Shown: positions 11,223 to 22,050, counted from the first letter of the stretch. The stretch: 64,000 bases of DNA from Botryosphaeria dothidea (GCA_011503125.2 WWBZ02000040.1:2604001-2668000), one strand, 5' to 3'. Made by a program: numbers and translations. The notes: generated by a model from the letters alone, not told the origin.

Positions 11223-11735
11223 TCACGAGCCCCGGTAAGTTGTGTAGTTGAATGGCCCCAGCAGAAGCGGAACGTGGTAGTGTTCCTCGCGCCCGCGCAC
11301 GACAAACTTGATCTCCACCTCGGGAAAAAATGCCTTTACGCCCTTCTGCTCCCAGTACGCCTTTGTCTCGAACTTCAATGACCATACCATCTCCGCGTCC
11401 TCCCCAACCTCCTCGTGTGCCTTGCTGTTGCGGAAGATCTCCTCGAGCGTGGTAGGGTCGCCCGCCGGAGCTACCCATCCAGTGACACGCCCATCGCTGT
11501 TGGTCGTCGCTGCGAGAGGCGTGCTCGGGCCGTACGGGGCCAGAAGGGTGAGCGTGACGGGAATAGAAGCGGCGGGGCGACCGGCTGTCGTGTCGAGGAC
11601 GTGGCAGGTGATCGGTGGGCGCTTCTGGGACATGGCGGTGGAGGTTTGTTGGGTCTTTGCGGCAGCTGAGTTGTTGGCTAGTTGCGATGCGATTGCGACA
11701 GCGCGATTGACTGCGTGCGGTTGCGGCTTGGGCAT
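11223..11735 (-). CDS. 5-hydroxyisourate hydrolase (transthyretin-like)
   Basis: Hydrolyses 5-hydroxyisourate, the urate oxidase product, to OHCU on the way to allantoin. Single exon, 170 residues. Family landmarks: CHVLDTTAGRPA with H45, DGRVTGW with R83, YHVPLLLGPFNYTTY, and the diagnostic C-terminal tetrapeptide YRGS. The core starts near residue 40, so the first 35 residues are an extension; an in-frame ATG at 11633 (M35) would start just before the core. The extension holds RAVAIASQL at residues 11-19, close to a PTS2 peroxisomal signal (R-x-X5-Q-L) but with Ala where Leu/Val/Ile is usual. Peroxisomal location would suit urate catabolism but is inference. No other purine-catabolic gene is nearby. 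Confidence 0.93.
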   Translation of the reverse strand: MPKPQPHAVNRAVAIASQLANNSAAAKTQQTSTAMSQKRPPITCHVLDTTAGRPAASIPVTLTLLAPYGPSTPLAATTNSDGRVTGWVAPAGDPTTLEEIFRNSKAHEEVGEDAEMVWSLKFETKAYWEQKGVKAFFPEVEIKFVVRGREEHYHVPLLLGPFNYTTYRGS

Positions 11736-12669
11736 CGGCGAAGATTCGCGGAGTGAAGGATGTGTTGCAACTGCTTGATTGGAGAAGTGCGGGACGGGAG
11801 CTTTAAAGGGCGAGGAGGTGACGCGCGAGGTGGTTTGTCAATTGCCTAGCCAAACTGTCGATTTGTTTGATACGGACCCCGCCGTCAGACCCCGCAGGTC
11901 TCCGCCAGCATTGACACTGCGAGACTGACTCGCCATACATTATTCATGCCACAAAGCTTGAGACTGTATTCTTGCTTTGTCATTCATGCATGCAGAGTAA
12001 ACTACGGCTGCAAAATTAGGTTGGAGTCGACATTGCATCCCTAACAGCGGTGTTCCTGGTTATTTTCCCATTGCAATCTGGGATTCGACTTGGTTGAAAC
12101 TTTATCATACGTCACTAAAAGAGCTTCGCATATAGTAAACAGCTGTCATCCAGACTACACTGAAGCTTCCTTAATCGTTTTTGCTAAGAATTATATGTAC
12201 AAGATATCGAAGCAAACCGTGACTGTGCACGGTTGATAGAGTAGCGTCATGTCGAATAGTGAAGCAAGTCACACAGGAGCCTGACCGTGACGAAAAGTGC
12301 GCCACCGGAATCCAGCCCTTACCAATGTTCTCGCTACAATTGAAGACGCATAGACATGTAGCTTTTCGAAGAGCGCATGTCTAACATCGATAGCCCGAAG
12401 AGGAAATGATATTAAAACGAATCGCTGCCCCTGGAGTACGCAATGCAAAAAATGCAACTCTGGAGCCAGGGGCTAAGTCAACGCCTTGTAAACGCCTTTT
12501 TTTTTTTTGGAAAAATAGTCCCCGCTAAGCCGGATATCGATATCAGTGTGATAGAACTCATTACGCGTTACCTTTCCGTCCATAGAAACTCCAACCCCGA
12601 TGCGCCTAAATTACGTTAGCTGTTGTTCATCATTGAAAACTGCTGAAGTACCTGTGACTCTAACCAATA
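11736..12669. other. Intergenic, upstream of HIU hydrolase and 3' of the FHL1-like gene
   Basis: AT-rich, about 0.9 kb, with a run of about 12 T at 12497-12508. Only short frames are present. It likely holds the hydrolase promoter and the 3' UTR of the forkhead gene. Confidence 0.5.
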
Positions 12670-15600
12670 TCACTCCTCGACCTTTGGCTTTTTGGCTTCA
12701 CTATCATGCTCTCCAGCTGGATCTCCATCCAGGCTTCGCTTCACACCGGCTGTTGGATTGTTCCCCGGCGCTGGCGATGGCCTCTTCCCAGCAAACGACA
12801 CAGACCCTGGTGCCGAGGCTGTCGCAGACACAGGCGTTCCCGGCTTGGGACTACCACCCACCGGAGTCAGCGCCTCAACGGGTGGAGGTACAGGCGTGCT
12901 GGTTCCATTTGCGCGCGGGGGCACTGCCTTTGCCGAGACTGGCACCGGGTTCTGCGTCGGTTGAGAGGTAGGAGAAGGTGCCGGTGGGGCATTTGAAGGG
13001 GTAATGGAGGTTGAAGGTGGAGCTTGGGAAGGATTGGTCGGAGAAGTTGTAGACGTGGCTGGTGCGCTTTGTGATGTCGATTGGTTCGAAGACGCCGTAG
13101 TAGACTGATCATCCTGGATTTTTGACCAAGTCATGCTAGGTGTCGGCACAGCGCCAGATGCAGCGCCAGGTGTTGCACCCTGCATCTGGGACGAAAGTGG
13201 TGCCGGCTGATGGACTTGGCTAGGTTCAGAATTTTGATGAGACGTTTGGGTCGTGGCTGGTTGAGAGACAATTGAACCCGACGCCTCATTCTGACCTTGC
13301 GCAGCCTGGCCTGCGGAGAGCTGACTAGTTGTAGGTTGGCTGGGCGTCGGAGCAGGAGCCTGACTTGTGGCACTGCCATTGATCTGCGTAGGTCCAGATG
13401 AGGCTGGATGTGGCGCAGGTGCTCTGCCAACGCGTCTCTCAGCTTCCTCGACCAAGTAGCCGTAGTTAAACTTCTTCAACATGCCCTTGACTGCTTCTTC
13501 GATGTCTTTCTCATCCTTGAGATCCAGTCTAGCACTCTCGTCCAGCTCTTCCTCCTTCGAGAGATACCTTTCTGGGAAAAGAGCACGTTCCAAGCCACGA
13601 TCAGTGAGTTTCACGATCTCGTCACGGGTAAGCTTGCGTTTAAGCATGGCATGAGCGTTTCTGATGTAGTAGTCACGGAAGTTGTTCAGCATCGGAGCAT
13701 ATGGCGCGGAATCTGAGTACAGATTCGGCTTCCGTGGTGGAATAGGTTCGTTGGACGGATGATTGACAGACACTGGCGTAGGCATGACGCTGTGTTGTCC
13801 TGGGTGTTGCTGAGTTTGAGGCATGCCTGGTTGGCCCGGCTGCGCTTGAGGTGGGCGCGGAGGATAACCCGGCCCATTCGCAGGAGGTGAATAAGCTGGT
13901 GCGCCCGAAGTGGGGTATGGCGAAGGACTAGCGGTCGCATATGAGGTCGCAGAAGGAGGATGTGAGGAAGAGGCCGAGTTTGGTGGATAGGACATGGAAG
14001 GTGCAGCTGCGGGAGCTCCATAAGGCGAGGCTCCATAAGGGCTGGGATATGAAGGTCTTGCTCCGTTGGGGGGTCCATATGGCGGCCTATGTTGAACCGG
14101 CTGCGCAGCTTGTCCAAGGGGCTGCGAGCCATAGGGCGATTGATAAGTGCGTGGCTGAGCTGCGGCATACGGGGGTTGTCCTGGAGCTGCCGGTGGTCTT
14201 GGAGGGTATGGCCCGGGGGGGTGGTGGTAATTTGCTGCTGCATGAGACATTCCGTACGGGGACTGGTGGCTAGGAGGATAGTATGGCCTGGCTTGGGGCT
14301 GTGGTGGGGGGGTCACCCTCTTCCTCCTCTCCTTCTCGATGGAAACCCCAGGATTGATGGCCCAGAGCCAACCCTTTCCTTCCTTTTCGGCCTTGCGAAA
14401 AGCATCATGCTGACCCAGGTTATGGCGGACACTGCTTTGCCAGCCCGTTGTTCCAGTCTTGAATTTGTAGTACGGATACTTGCGCTCAATAGCACTGTAG
14501 ATCTGTTGTAGGTTGAGCTTTCCTTCCTTAGAGTTCGAAATGGCCTCATGAATGAGGACGACGTAGTTTGCCGCCGGCCGTTGAAGCTGTTCTTCTGTGT
14601 AGTCTGATTCCTTCATTTCGGGGGACGGTGTGCGCAAAGGCCTGGACATCTTGACCGATTTCTTCTCAGCACCTTGGCCTTCACCGTCAGGTCCTGCGGA
14701 TTCGCCCTCAGCGCCTTCACTCTTCGGCTTCTTGTCCGCTTTGCCCTCTCCGTCCTTCTTCTCCCGTGGACGAGTAAGATCGACCTTTGTGATTGATTCT
14801 GGATCAAGCCCAAGCTTCCTGGCTTTCTCGGCCTCCTTCTTGCGGCGCATGATTTCGGCCTTCTCACGTTTCGACATGATACCGTCTTTCGGCGGACGGC
14901 CTGGACCTTTCTTCCTCTCAATGATTGTGCCAGGCTCGAGACCAAGCTTCTCAGCTTCCTCAGCAGTGAGGACGCGTCTGCCGCTGCTGTCTTTGTTTGT
15001 CTGTTGCTCGGCTTTCTTCTCCTCTTTCTCTTTGCCACCTTCAGTCTTGATCTCATGCTGTGGTATTTCTGTGCTTGGTTGAGGCACATCTTCAGGGGGA
15101 ACAATATTGACCTGCGAAGTCGCTTCGCTCTTTTCTTTTGGCTTGTCAACTGTTTTCGAAGGTGCCTTGGACGCAGTCTTCGAGGCGGTCTTGGATGCGG
15201 TCTTCTCCTTCTTCTCCTTCCTCTCCTTCTCCTTCTCCTTCTCCTTGTCTTTCTCCCTCTCCTTCTCTTTATCTTTCTCCCTGTTCTTCTCCCTTGGAGC
15301 TTCTTCAGACTGATTGACGTTCTGGGCCTTGGGTGTCGTCTTTCCAATGAGCTTGGCCTTGGCTTCCTGCTTCGCTTTAAACTTCTCTTTCTTCTTTTTC
15401 TTCTTGAGTCGAGCCTCCGCTTTAGATCCTTTCGCTGTCGCCTGCTGGGCTGGTTGCTTAAGCTTCAACTTCAACTTGACCTTTGGCAGACGTTCGTGCT
15501 CCCGGTACTCGTCTTCTGGATCATCATCAGCAGAGAACTCCTCCTCCTCGGAATCCCATCCATATGCATGCGGGCTGAAACCGTATTGCTCTGCGTAGCT

Positions 15601-17265
15601 GAAGCCATCATCGTCGCTCTCTTCGTCGGCAACGATGCTCTGGCCGCGTCCGTCCTCGAAATTGAGACTGATACCACCGCTGATGCTATCAGAGCCCTCC
15701 GAGCGTACATCGTCGTCTGCTGAAGCGTTCGGAAGGCGAAACATGATAGAGACGGCGCCAATCTGGATTTTGTCTCCGTCGTGAAGCTCAACTGCATCGT
15801 TTTCCGGCATGTAATGGACTTCATTCAAGAAAGCACCGTTCCTGCCGAGGACCTTCATTTCGAAAACCTGGTTGTCAAAACTATAGTAGATCTTGAGATG
15901 TTTCCTGGAAATGCCCTTGTGGCCGACGGGACCACTCTCCGACATCGGCGGATGTATGGGAACGAGAGGGACTTCGTAAGGATCTGGGAGGAAAGAAGAT
16001 GTGTCGGGCTGAGATTGAAAGACAAGTCCGTTGTAATCTATCGGTTCAAAAGCATTGCTGTCGGCGATGGAACTTTTCCGTGAAGGACGTTGTGAAGATG
16101 AGCTTGTCGATTTGGACTCCTTTTTCTTCTTCTTCCGCTTCAGAGGTGCAACGTTGACGTGATAGTCGTCTCCTCCCATGATTCCACCACACTCGCTGAG
16201 ATTGCTCCGGCAGACACTCGCAACACTAGGTGCAGTGGGTCTCATGGGCGTTTGCGGACCTTCTCCTACGCTGCCAGCCACTTGCTGTTCCTGAAGCTCC
16301 TCCTGGTTACGCCTCCTCATTTCCTGCCGGAATGCGCGTGCATCTCTTCCTAGTTCCACCGCGTACGTTGTCATGTAAAAATCTCCGTCGGGAAACTCGA
16401 GCTTGGCGAAAGCACATTGCCGACTGTCCTCAACTTGAAGGCCGGAGTGTGATGATAGAGGATAAACGGTGTCGAGCATATCCGGAGGTATTGCCAGAGA
16501 ATTGGGTGGCTCAACATCCATGCTACCGTAGTAGCCTTGCAAATTGGGTGCCTCCATGAGCACTCCACTCGGTGCTGGCTCGCCACTCAGATCTTGGGGT
16601 GCAGAGACGAAGGGATCTGGTAGATTTCCAACATCGGTGATAACGTTGTTCTCCTCAGTTGTTTGCTCTGTAGCCGGGAGAGGATCGATTTGGCCGGTGG
16701 GCTGATTGTCAGCAGGCGTCTCTGCAGACAAAACTGAATCGTCAGGTTTTGTGACGTCTGGCAGCGCGGTTTGCTTTTCGTCAGGCGCTTGTGTTTGTGC
16801 GCCAACTGAGCTGTCCTCCTTCGCCGCTTCTGCCTCCGCTTCGCGTTGCGTGCTTATGGCTGGTAGGTGTTCACTGGCGCCTTCCGCAGCTGGCGCAGGC
16901 GTTGGCTGCTTCGCATCCACCGCGTCCGATTGCGCTGGGTCGGCAGGCTGCGCGTCGGCGACGGCAGGTGGCCTCTCTACGCCTTCCATCACTGTCGCGT
17001 CCGGCATGGTGCCGCCGGGATTGGTTGTTGTCTCTTTCTCCTCCATCATGACGGCGGTTTCGGCATCGGCATCTTGCGTCGCGAATGCAGAAGGACACGC
17101 ATACGGCGGGGAAACGACAGTTGAGGTAGACACAGGCGGGGTTGTTTGCCTGCTCGTGGGCCGTCTGCGACTGCGCTCTCGAGCGTCAGTGAGGTCTGTC
17201 CGGGCGGAGTGAGCCAGCAGCGCAGAATCGCAGTCGCTGCGGGTTGGGGACGCTGGAGCGATCAT
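12670..17265 (-). CDS. Fhl1-like FHA plus forkhead transcription regulator
   Basis: Single intronless frame of 1531 residues from the ATG at 17263-17265. The FHA-type domain spans about residues 282-510, starting at FAKLEFPDGDF and ending with GISRKHLKIYYS, LGRNGAFLNEVHY and DGDKIQIGAVSIMFRLP, with a long low-complexity insertion inside it. An acidic stretch and an extreme Lys/Glu/Arg tract (about 630-750) follow. The forkhead domain is at about 898-980 (RPAANYVVLIHEAI, then WQSSVRHNLGQHDAF and GKGWLWAINP). The C-terminal third is Pro/Gln/Ser-rich. FHA followed by forkhead is the yeast Fhl1 arrangement; Fhl1 regulates ribosomal protein genes with Ifh1. That role here is inferred. Yeast Fkh1/2 share the domains but are shorter, and the RPxANYVVLIHEAI form fits Fhl1 better. 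Confidence 0.88.
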   Translation of the reverse strand: MIAPASPTRSDCDSALLAHSARTDLTDARERSRRRPTSRQTTPPVSTSTVVSPPYACPSAFATQDADAETAVMMEEKETTTNPGGTMPDATVMEGVERPPAVADAQPADPAQSDAVDAKQPTPAPAAEGASEHLPAISTQREAEAEAAKEDSSVGAQTQAPDEKQTALPDVTKPDDSVLSAETPADNQPTGQIDPLPATEQTTEENNVITDVGNLPDPFVSAPQDLSGEPAPSGVLMEAPNLQGYYGSMDVEPPNSLAIPPDMLDTVYPLSSHSGLQVEDSRQCAFAKLEFPDGDFYMTTYAVELGRDARAFRQEMRRRNQEELQEQQVAGSVGEGPQTPMRPTAPSVASVCRSNLSECGGIMGGDDYHVNVAPLKRKKKKKESKSTSSSSQRPSRKSSIADSNAFEPIDYNGLVFQSQPDTSSFLPDPYEVPLVPIHPPMSESGPVGHKGISRKHLKIYYSFDNQVFEMKVLGRNGAFLNEVHYMPENDAVELHDGDKIQIGAVSIMFRLPNASADDDVRSEGSDSISGGISLNFEDGRGQSIVADEESDDDGFSYAEQYGFSPHAYGWDSEEEEFSADDDPEDEYREHERLPKVKLKLKLKQPAQQATAKGSKAEARLKKKKKKEKFKAKQEAKAKLIGKTTPKAQNVNQSEEAPREKNREKDKEKEREKDKEKEKEKERKEKKEKTASKTASKTASKAPSKTVDKPKEKSEATSQVNIVPPEDVPQPSTEIPQHEIKTEGGKEKEEKKAEQQTNKDSSGRRVLTAEEAEKLGLEPGTIIERKKGPGRPPKDGIMSKREKAEIMRRKKEAEKARKLGLDPESITKVDLTRPREKKDGEGKADKKPKSEGAEGESAGPDGEGQGAEKKSVKMSRPLRTPSPEMKESDYTEEQLQRPAANYVVLIHEAISNSKEGKLNLQQIYSAIERKYPYYKFKTGTTGWQSSVRHNLGQHDAFRKAEKEGKGWLWAINPGVSIEKERRKRVTPPPQPQARPYYPPSHQSPYGMSHAAANYHHPPGPYPPRPPAAPGQPPYAAAQPRTYQSPYGSQPLGQAAQPVQHRPPYGPPNGARPSYPSPYGASPYGAPAAAPSMSYPPNSASSSHPPSATSYATASPSPYPTSGAPAYSPPANGPGYPPRPPQAQPGQPGMPQTQQHPGQHSVMPTPVSVNHPSNEPIPPRKPNLYSDSAPYAPMLNNFRDYYIRNAHAMLKRKLTRDEIVKLTDRGLERALFPERYLSKEEELDESARLDLKDEKDIEEAVKGMLKKFNYGYLVEEAERRVGRAPAPHPASSGPTQINGSATSQAPAPTPSQPTTSQLSAGQAAQGQNEASGSIVSQPATTQTSHQNSEPSQVHQPAPLSSQMQGATPGAASGAVPTPSMTWSKIQDDQSTTASSNQSTSQSAPATSTTSPTNPSQAPPSTSITPSNAPPAPSPTSQPTQNPVPVSAKAVPPRANGTSTPVPPPVEALTPVGGSPKPGTPVSATASAPGSVSFAGKRPSPAPGNNPTAGVKRSLDGDPAGEHDSEAKKPKVEE

Positions 17266-17602
17266 GAAATCTCAGGCTTGGCGCCGTCTTCCGAGGATTA
17301 TCCTGCCCTGGGCGGCGGGCGGGTCGTCAGTTTTGTTGTCTCGCCGAGCCGCCAACTGGACCTCGCAGCGGGCGGTGAACGAAGAACGGCCTGGCCTCTT
17401 CGCTGGTCGACAATCCTTGTGTGACGCTCTTTTTGTGTGCGTACACTGAGGGTTGCGCTTGATCTTTGTCACCTGCAGAGGCACCAAAACGCATTGCGAC
17501 GTCTTCGCAGACTGGAACAGTCATCATCATCCTACCAGCCATAAGCAGCCCCTACTCACGTCCTAAACCGTTGGGAGCCGCAACCAAAGACATCCAACTG
17601 CA
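17266..17602. promoter_or_regulatory. Divergent promoter between the FHL1-like gene and the 2OG oxygenase gene
   Basis: The two start codons are 337 bp apart and point away from each other, so this short stretch must carry both promoters and 5' UTRs. No clear TATA box seen. Confidence 0.6.
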
Positions 17603-18441
17603 ATGCCACCAAAGGGAAAGAAGAAAGATGCTGCCCCTCCTGCTGCGAAAACTTCTACCTCCCAGCCAGAGCAGCGCCCGCCAAATTGGCCACCTTTCAA
17701 ACCGCTCATTCCCAGCGCAGACCTCTCGCTGCAAGAAATATTACCGGGTCAAATTGTGACAGTGCCCAATTTCTGGCCATCTACGCTCTGCAAAACTTAT
17801 GTATCGTTTTTGTCTTCCTTGCCTCTTACAACCACTCCAGGCAAGCCGAAGAAAGGCGAAGCAGTGCGAGTGAACGATCGTTTCCAAATCCAGGATCCGG
17901 CATTCGCCAAGCGGCTTTGGGAAGAGACAGCATTAAAAGATATTGTGCTTGGCAATGTCCAAGCGGAGGATGGGTTACAGTTATCTCAGGAAGAAAGGAA
18001 AGAACTCTGGGGTGGAGAAGTGGTTGGGCTGAACCCCAACATCCGAATCTATCGCTACTCAAAGGGACAATTTTTCGATCAGCATTGTAAGATGCCCCTG
18101 GAACTGGCCGACTGAATTGTAGCTGAATAGCCGTAGATGATGATTTCAACAACGTCCTTATTCCTGGAGAAAAGGACATCCAGGCGCGGACAACTTGGAC
18201 ACTGCTTCTTTACCTCACTGCTCCAACCACGGGGTGCATTGGAGGTGAGACGGTCTTCTACCCAGATCCGCCCAAGAAGGCATCGAAAAAGGATCCACCA
18301 CCAGAGCCGATTGCTGTTGGTCTTGAGGTTGGTATGGCACTGCTTCACAAACATGGGGCAGATTGCATGCTGCATGAAGGTAGAGAAGTTCTTGCAGGAG
18401 AAAAATGGGTCATTCGTAGCGATCTTTGCATCCGTAGGTAG
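17603..18441 (+). CDS. 2-oxoglutarate/Fe(II) dioxygenase, prolyl 4-hydroxylase-like
   Basis: Two exons, 17603-18086 and 18137-18441, split by a 50 nt intron (GTAAGA...GTAG); 262 residues. The intron falls within the iron-binding motif: exon 1 ends after H161 and exon 2 supplies Y162-D163, giving HYD. The distal ligand candidate is H241 (LHEG), and the VLAGEKWVIRSD segment supplies K251 as the likely 2-oxoglutarate-binding base. GGETVFYPD is typical of the double-stranded beta-helix. No signal peptide is present; the N-terminus is Lys/Pro-rich, so it is probably cytosolic or nuclear. Homologues in fungi are annotated as oxidoreductase or P4H domain proteins without known substrate. The start MPPKGKKK is the first ATG in frame. 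Confidence 0.85.
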
Positions 18442-19215
18442 AACTAGCATGAAAGGCTACTGTCTGTAAATACGGTCGGTCTTGGCTGGATAGCCGCTAA
18501 CGTTGAGTTGTGAGGACTCTCAATCATCAACGAGCGTTGAGGCCGAGCAGCGATGCCATCTGCGACTGTGGGCGTGAAGCCTAATGATAGACTTGCGCCT
18601 GCATGCCGGTTGACTTCTGCCCAGAATTATCTGTGAGCTGTTGCAAGGCGCTGCGAAGTTCAAAAAGGGCTACGCCCGCGGATAGGGCATACAACTTGCG
18701 ATGACCCCGCAGCATTTGACAGGGCCCTATAAATTGAGTGAGACACGGCAAGTGGCATCTAGAACAGCTTAAGAACGTAGCACAAATGAGAAGTGCTAAA
18801 TAAGCTCTGCGCGGGAGATGGATCTGGGAAACTGGCAATGACCTCTCTGAGTTCCGGATTTCGGGCGAGCAGAGTGTTTTGTTGACGCGATAGGCAGATG
18901 GACCAGACCTGTCTTGGCACTGTTTTAATCGCGGCCGAAAGTTGGCAGCACACACCGCCAAGTCACGGCTCTTACTTTTTGGCGGTGAGGCCCCAGCGCA
19001 AACAACGTGTTGGACCCTTGCAAGCGGCAGAGGCGCGTCGACCTCATCCAACGGACGCGACGACAACACCAACGAGCCTCGACGAAGCACCGTCCGCCTC
19101 CCGCTTGAAGCTCTGCGCAGAGCTACACGTCCACGGCGCGCAAGCCCTTCTCGACAACCGCCGCCCTTGCATCGATCAGCGCCATCAGTAGACAAGCTTT
19201 GACCAGCCTACCATC
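18442..19215. other. Intergenic between the oxygenase and ARP1 genes
   Basis: About 0.77 kb, with the oxygenase 3' UTR and ARP1 promoter/5' UTR. A 204-codon minus-strand frame (18581-19195) has no domain and lies in the ARP1 leader. Confidence 0.5.
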
Positions 19216-20567
19216 ATGGGCTCCAGACTCCTCAACGCACCCATTGTGCTCGACAATGGAAGTGGAACAATCCGAGCGGGCTTTGCAGGCCAAGATCTGC
19301 CCAAGTGCTATTTCCCGTCCTACGTCGGCCGTCCCAAGCATGTCAGAGCTCTTGCTGGAGCTCTGGAGGGTGACGTCTTCATCGGACCGCGGGCACAAGA
19401 GCTGAGAGGGTTGCTGAAGATCAACTATCCATTGGAGCACGGCATAGTTACGGACTGGGACGACATGGAGAGGATATGGCAGTATGTCTACGCAGAGGAA
19501 CTGAAGACAGTGAGCGAGGACGTGAGTTTCTCCATGGCGCCTGCGATTTGGGCTATCTGGCATTTTATTTGATGTTTTGCGGTTTTCACTATCTGAACTT
19601 TGCTGACCACGACTCCAACCTAGCATCCTGTCCTTCTCACCGAGCCACCGCTGAACCCGCGCACCAATCGTGACACTGCTGCTCAGATCCTGTTCGAGAC
19701 TTTCAATGTGCCAGCGCTCTATACCTCCATCCAGGCCGTCCTCTCGCTCTACGCATCTGGTCGCACTACTGGTGTTGTGCTCGATGCTGGCGACGGCGTG
19801 TCTCACGCAGTTCCAGTTTATGGCGGTTTCCAGATAAACAATGCGGTCCAGAGAATAGATGTTGCAGGTCGCGATGTCACGGAGCATCTCCAAATGCTAC
19901 TGAGGAAAAGCGGCTACGTGTTCCACACCAGTGCAGAGAAGGAGATTGTGCGCAACATCAAAGAGTCGCACTCCTATGTTTGCCTGGACCCTGTCAAGGA
20001 GGAGAAGGAATGGTCGGGCAGCACGGCCAGAGCGAATGAAAAGAGCGTTGAGTACAAGCTGCCCGACGGTAAAAAGCTCAAGGTAAGTCTCTATCATCAA
20101 ACGTGGTCTCCTTGCTCGTTAGTGACCAACGAATCTAGATCGGCGCCGAGCGCTTCCGGGCTCCTGAAATCCTCTTCAATCCGGAGCTCATTGGGTCCGA
20201 GTACCAAGGTGTCCATCAACTCGTCGTCAACGCAATCAACCGAACAGATCTGGACCTCCGCAAGGACTTGTTCGGCAGCATTGTTCTCTCGGGCGGCTCC
20301 ACTCTAACGAAGGGCTTCGGTGACCGATTGCTGCACGAGGTCCAGCGCCTTGCCGTTAAGGACATGAGGATCAAAATATACGCGCCTCCTGAGCGCAAGT
20401 ACACCACGTGGACCGGCGGTAGTATTCTGGCTGGCCTGAGCACGTTCAAGAAGGTCAGTAGCGCTAGCGCCCCCTTGAGCTAATTTCGAGCTAACGATCA
20501 GCAGATGTGGGTGGAGAAGGACGAGTGGCAGGAAAATCCGGACATCATTCACCAGAAGTTCGCATGA
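19216..20567 (+). CDS. arp1: Actin-related protein Arp1 (centractin), dynactin subunit
   Basis: Builds the short actin-like filament of dynactin, the dynein cofactor for nuclear migration in hyphae (N. crassa ro-4 is the orthologue type). Four exons: 19216-19521, 19624-20082, 20139-20453 and 20505-20567, giving 380 residues, the usual Arp1 length. Introns have GTGAGT, GTAAGT and GTCAGT donors. Actin-fold nucleotide loops are visible: [15 protein letters not shown] (phosphate 1), [11 protein letters not shown] (phosphate 2), and [15 protein letters not shown] plus the [13 protein letters not shown] end. Arp1 rather than actin is indicated by [11 protein letters not shown], the [10 protein letters not shown] and [11 protein letters not shown] segments, and [13 protein letters not shown]. 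The last exon is only 21 codons. Confidence 0.96.
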
Positions 20568-21928
20568 GACCTTGCGCGAGCCCCCGTCGGAGATTCGTCA
20601 TTTCGCGCTGCATCAGCTTAGGGGCAGCAGCAGCACCATCACGTGAGGTGCTCACGAACAACCTTCCCCTTGCCCCTTCGGCGGAACTCCGAGCGTGTGG
20701 TCTCTCCGAACGCTGGCGCAGGCGATCTACGTGTCATGTCGGCTGCGACCCTCTGGCTCCGGATGGAGCCAGCCATTAGCCTCCCAGGGCTGGCCTTCCC
20801 CGCATTTTCGCTTACCGCCGCATTCCTGCTGTTTCTGTTACCAAATCCCGAGCTTCCCTCTCCGCACCTCTTCCTGCATGAGTGCGGCGTTTTGTCTGGA
20901 CTGCAACACAATACCCCGGCGTTTGGCATTTTCACGATGGTTGAGGGATTTCATGGACTACTCTTACGCAATGACTTCGGGCCTGGCTCGAATTCCTGGT
21001 CCCCGCGAGGTGCGACCCCTCTCTGACCGGCATGGGCGGGGCCTGCAAGAAGCAACTTGCGGTCGGCTCTGGGAGGCCTTAGCCGTTTGCGGCGGGCTGG
21101 GGTAATCGACTAGGGGCGGGAAGCAAAAGTCTGGGGATGGCGCTAGGATATCATCGACCCAGGAACGCAATGCCTGCTCGTGCGTTGCCGCAGTAGGGAC
21201 GCTGTAGGACTACGTAGGTAGCGTATTGCCGAACCATTGGCAGAGGATTCTCTTTCAGCCGCTCCCGCGCCCCCGTGACTGCACAGTTTGTTGAGGACGA
21301 GGCCACGATGGTATCTGCTAGAAGGCACAGGCCGTGACTGTGATGCGTGTCCATGTCGCGCCTCCGCCTCCACCTCCGGATCGTCGCGGACCCTCAGTGG
21401 ATGCGTGGGCGTGCAGGGCGGCGCGCGGTGTGCCCAGCAACGGCGGCGTCATGGGCGGGCGTGCCCTCAGCATCCAGCGCAGCGCTGACGCCGTGATGCA
21501 TGTTGCCATCTTGCGCGAGGCACACGCAAGGAGGCCTCAGCGCAGCAGTCTGGGCCAGGCCTTGCGAGATTGAGCGGGCGGGATGCGATCTCGCGATTCA
21601 CGGGATGATTTCTGTTACGGCGCCATTACCCCATACTTACTGTTAGCACGGGCAACGCACCGCTGTCAGGCGGTCGCATCATCGCGTTGGCATCCAGTCA
21701 GCGCTGCGGCTCTGGCACACGCGCCACAAGGCGGCTTGGTGGTTACATAACGAAAATTCTAGCAGCCAGATTTTCAGGCACGGGACCGGGCTCCGAAGCG
21801 CAGCCGCGACGATGCGAGGCCTGCAAAAATTGCTCCAGGCGCCCATGCCGCTAACTGGAAAGCGCGTGCTATTTTGACGCCCGCCAAGGGTGCCCGTGAC
21901 CAGCGTGACCCATCCACGTTTTGTGCGC

Positions 21929-21967
21929 TTCCCCAAGCTGCAAAGCTCGTTCCCCAAGCTGCAAAGC
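21929..21967. repeat. Tandem repeat in the PAR32-like promoter
   Basis: The 18-mer TTCCCCAAGCTGCAAAGC occurs at 21929-21946 and again at 21950-21967 (period 21). A third partial copy, GCAAAGC(TG), follows at about 21971. It lies about 85 bp upstream of the TATA-like sequence. Confidence 0.85.
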
Positions 21968-22050
21968 GTTGCAAAGCTGTGACGCATGGCATCGTGACCT
22001 GATTTTTCGCAATTCTTGCAAACTTTTCGGGGGTTAAGGGGCCGTCGCAG

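Noticed and set aside
15004..15723. 239-codon Leu/Phe-rich frame that looks membrane-spanning
   Set aside because: Exact complement of the Lys/Glu-rich tract of the Fhl1-like protein; the hydrophobicity is a reverse-complement artefact.
18581..19195. 204-codon minus-strand frame upstream of ARP1
   Set aside because: Lies in the ARP1 leader, composition is Arg/Ser/Cys-rich and no domain is visible.
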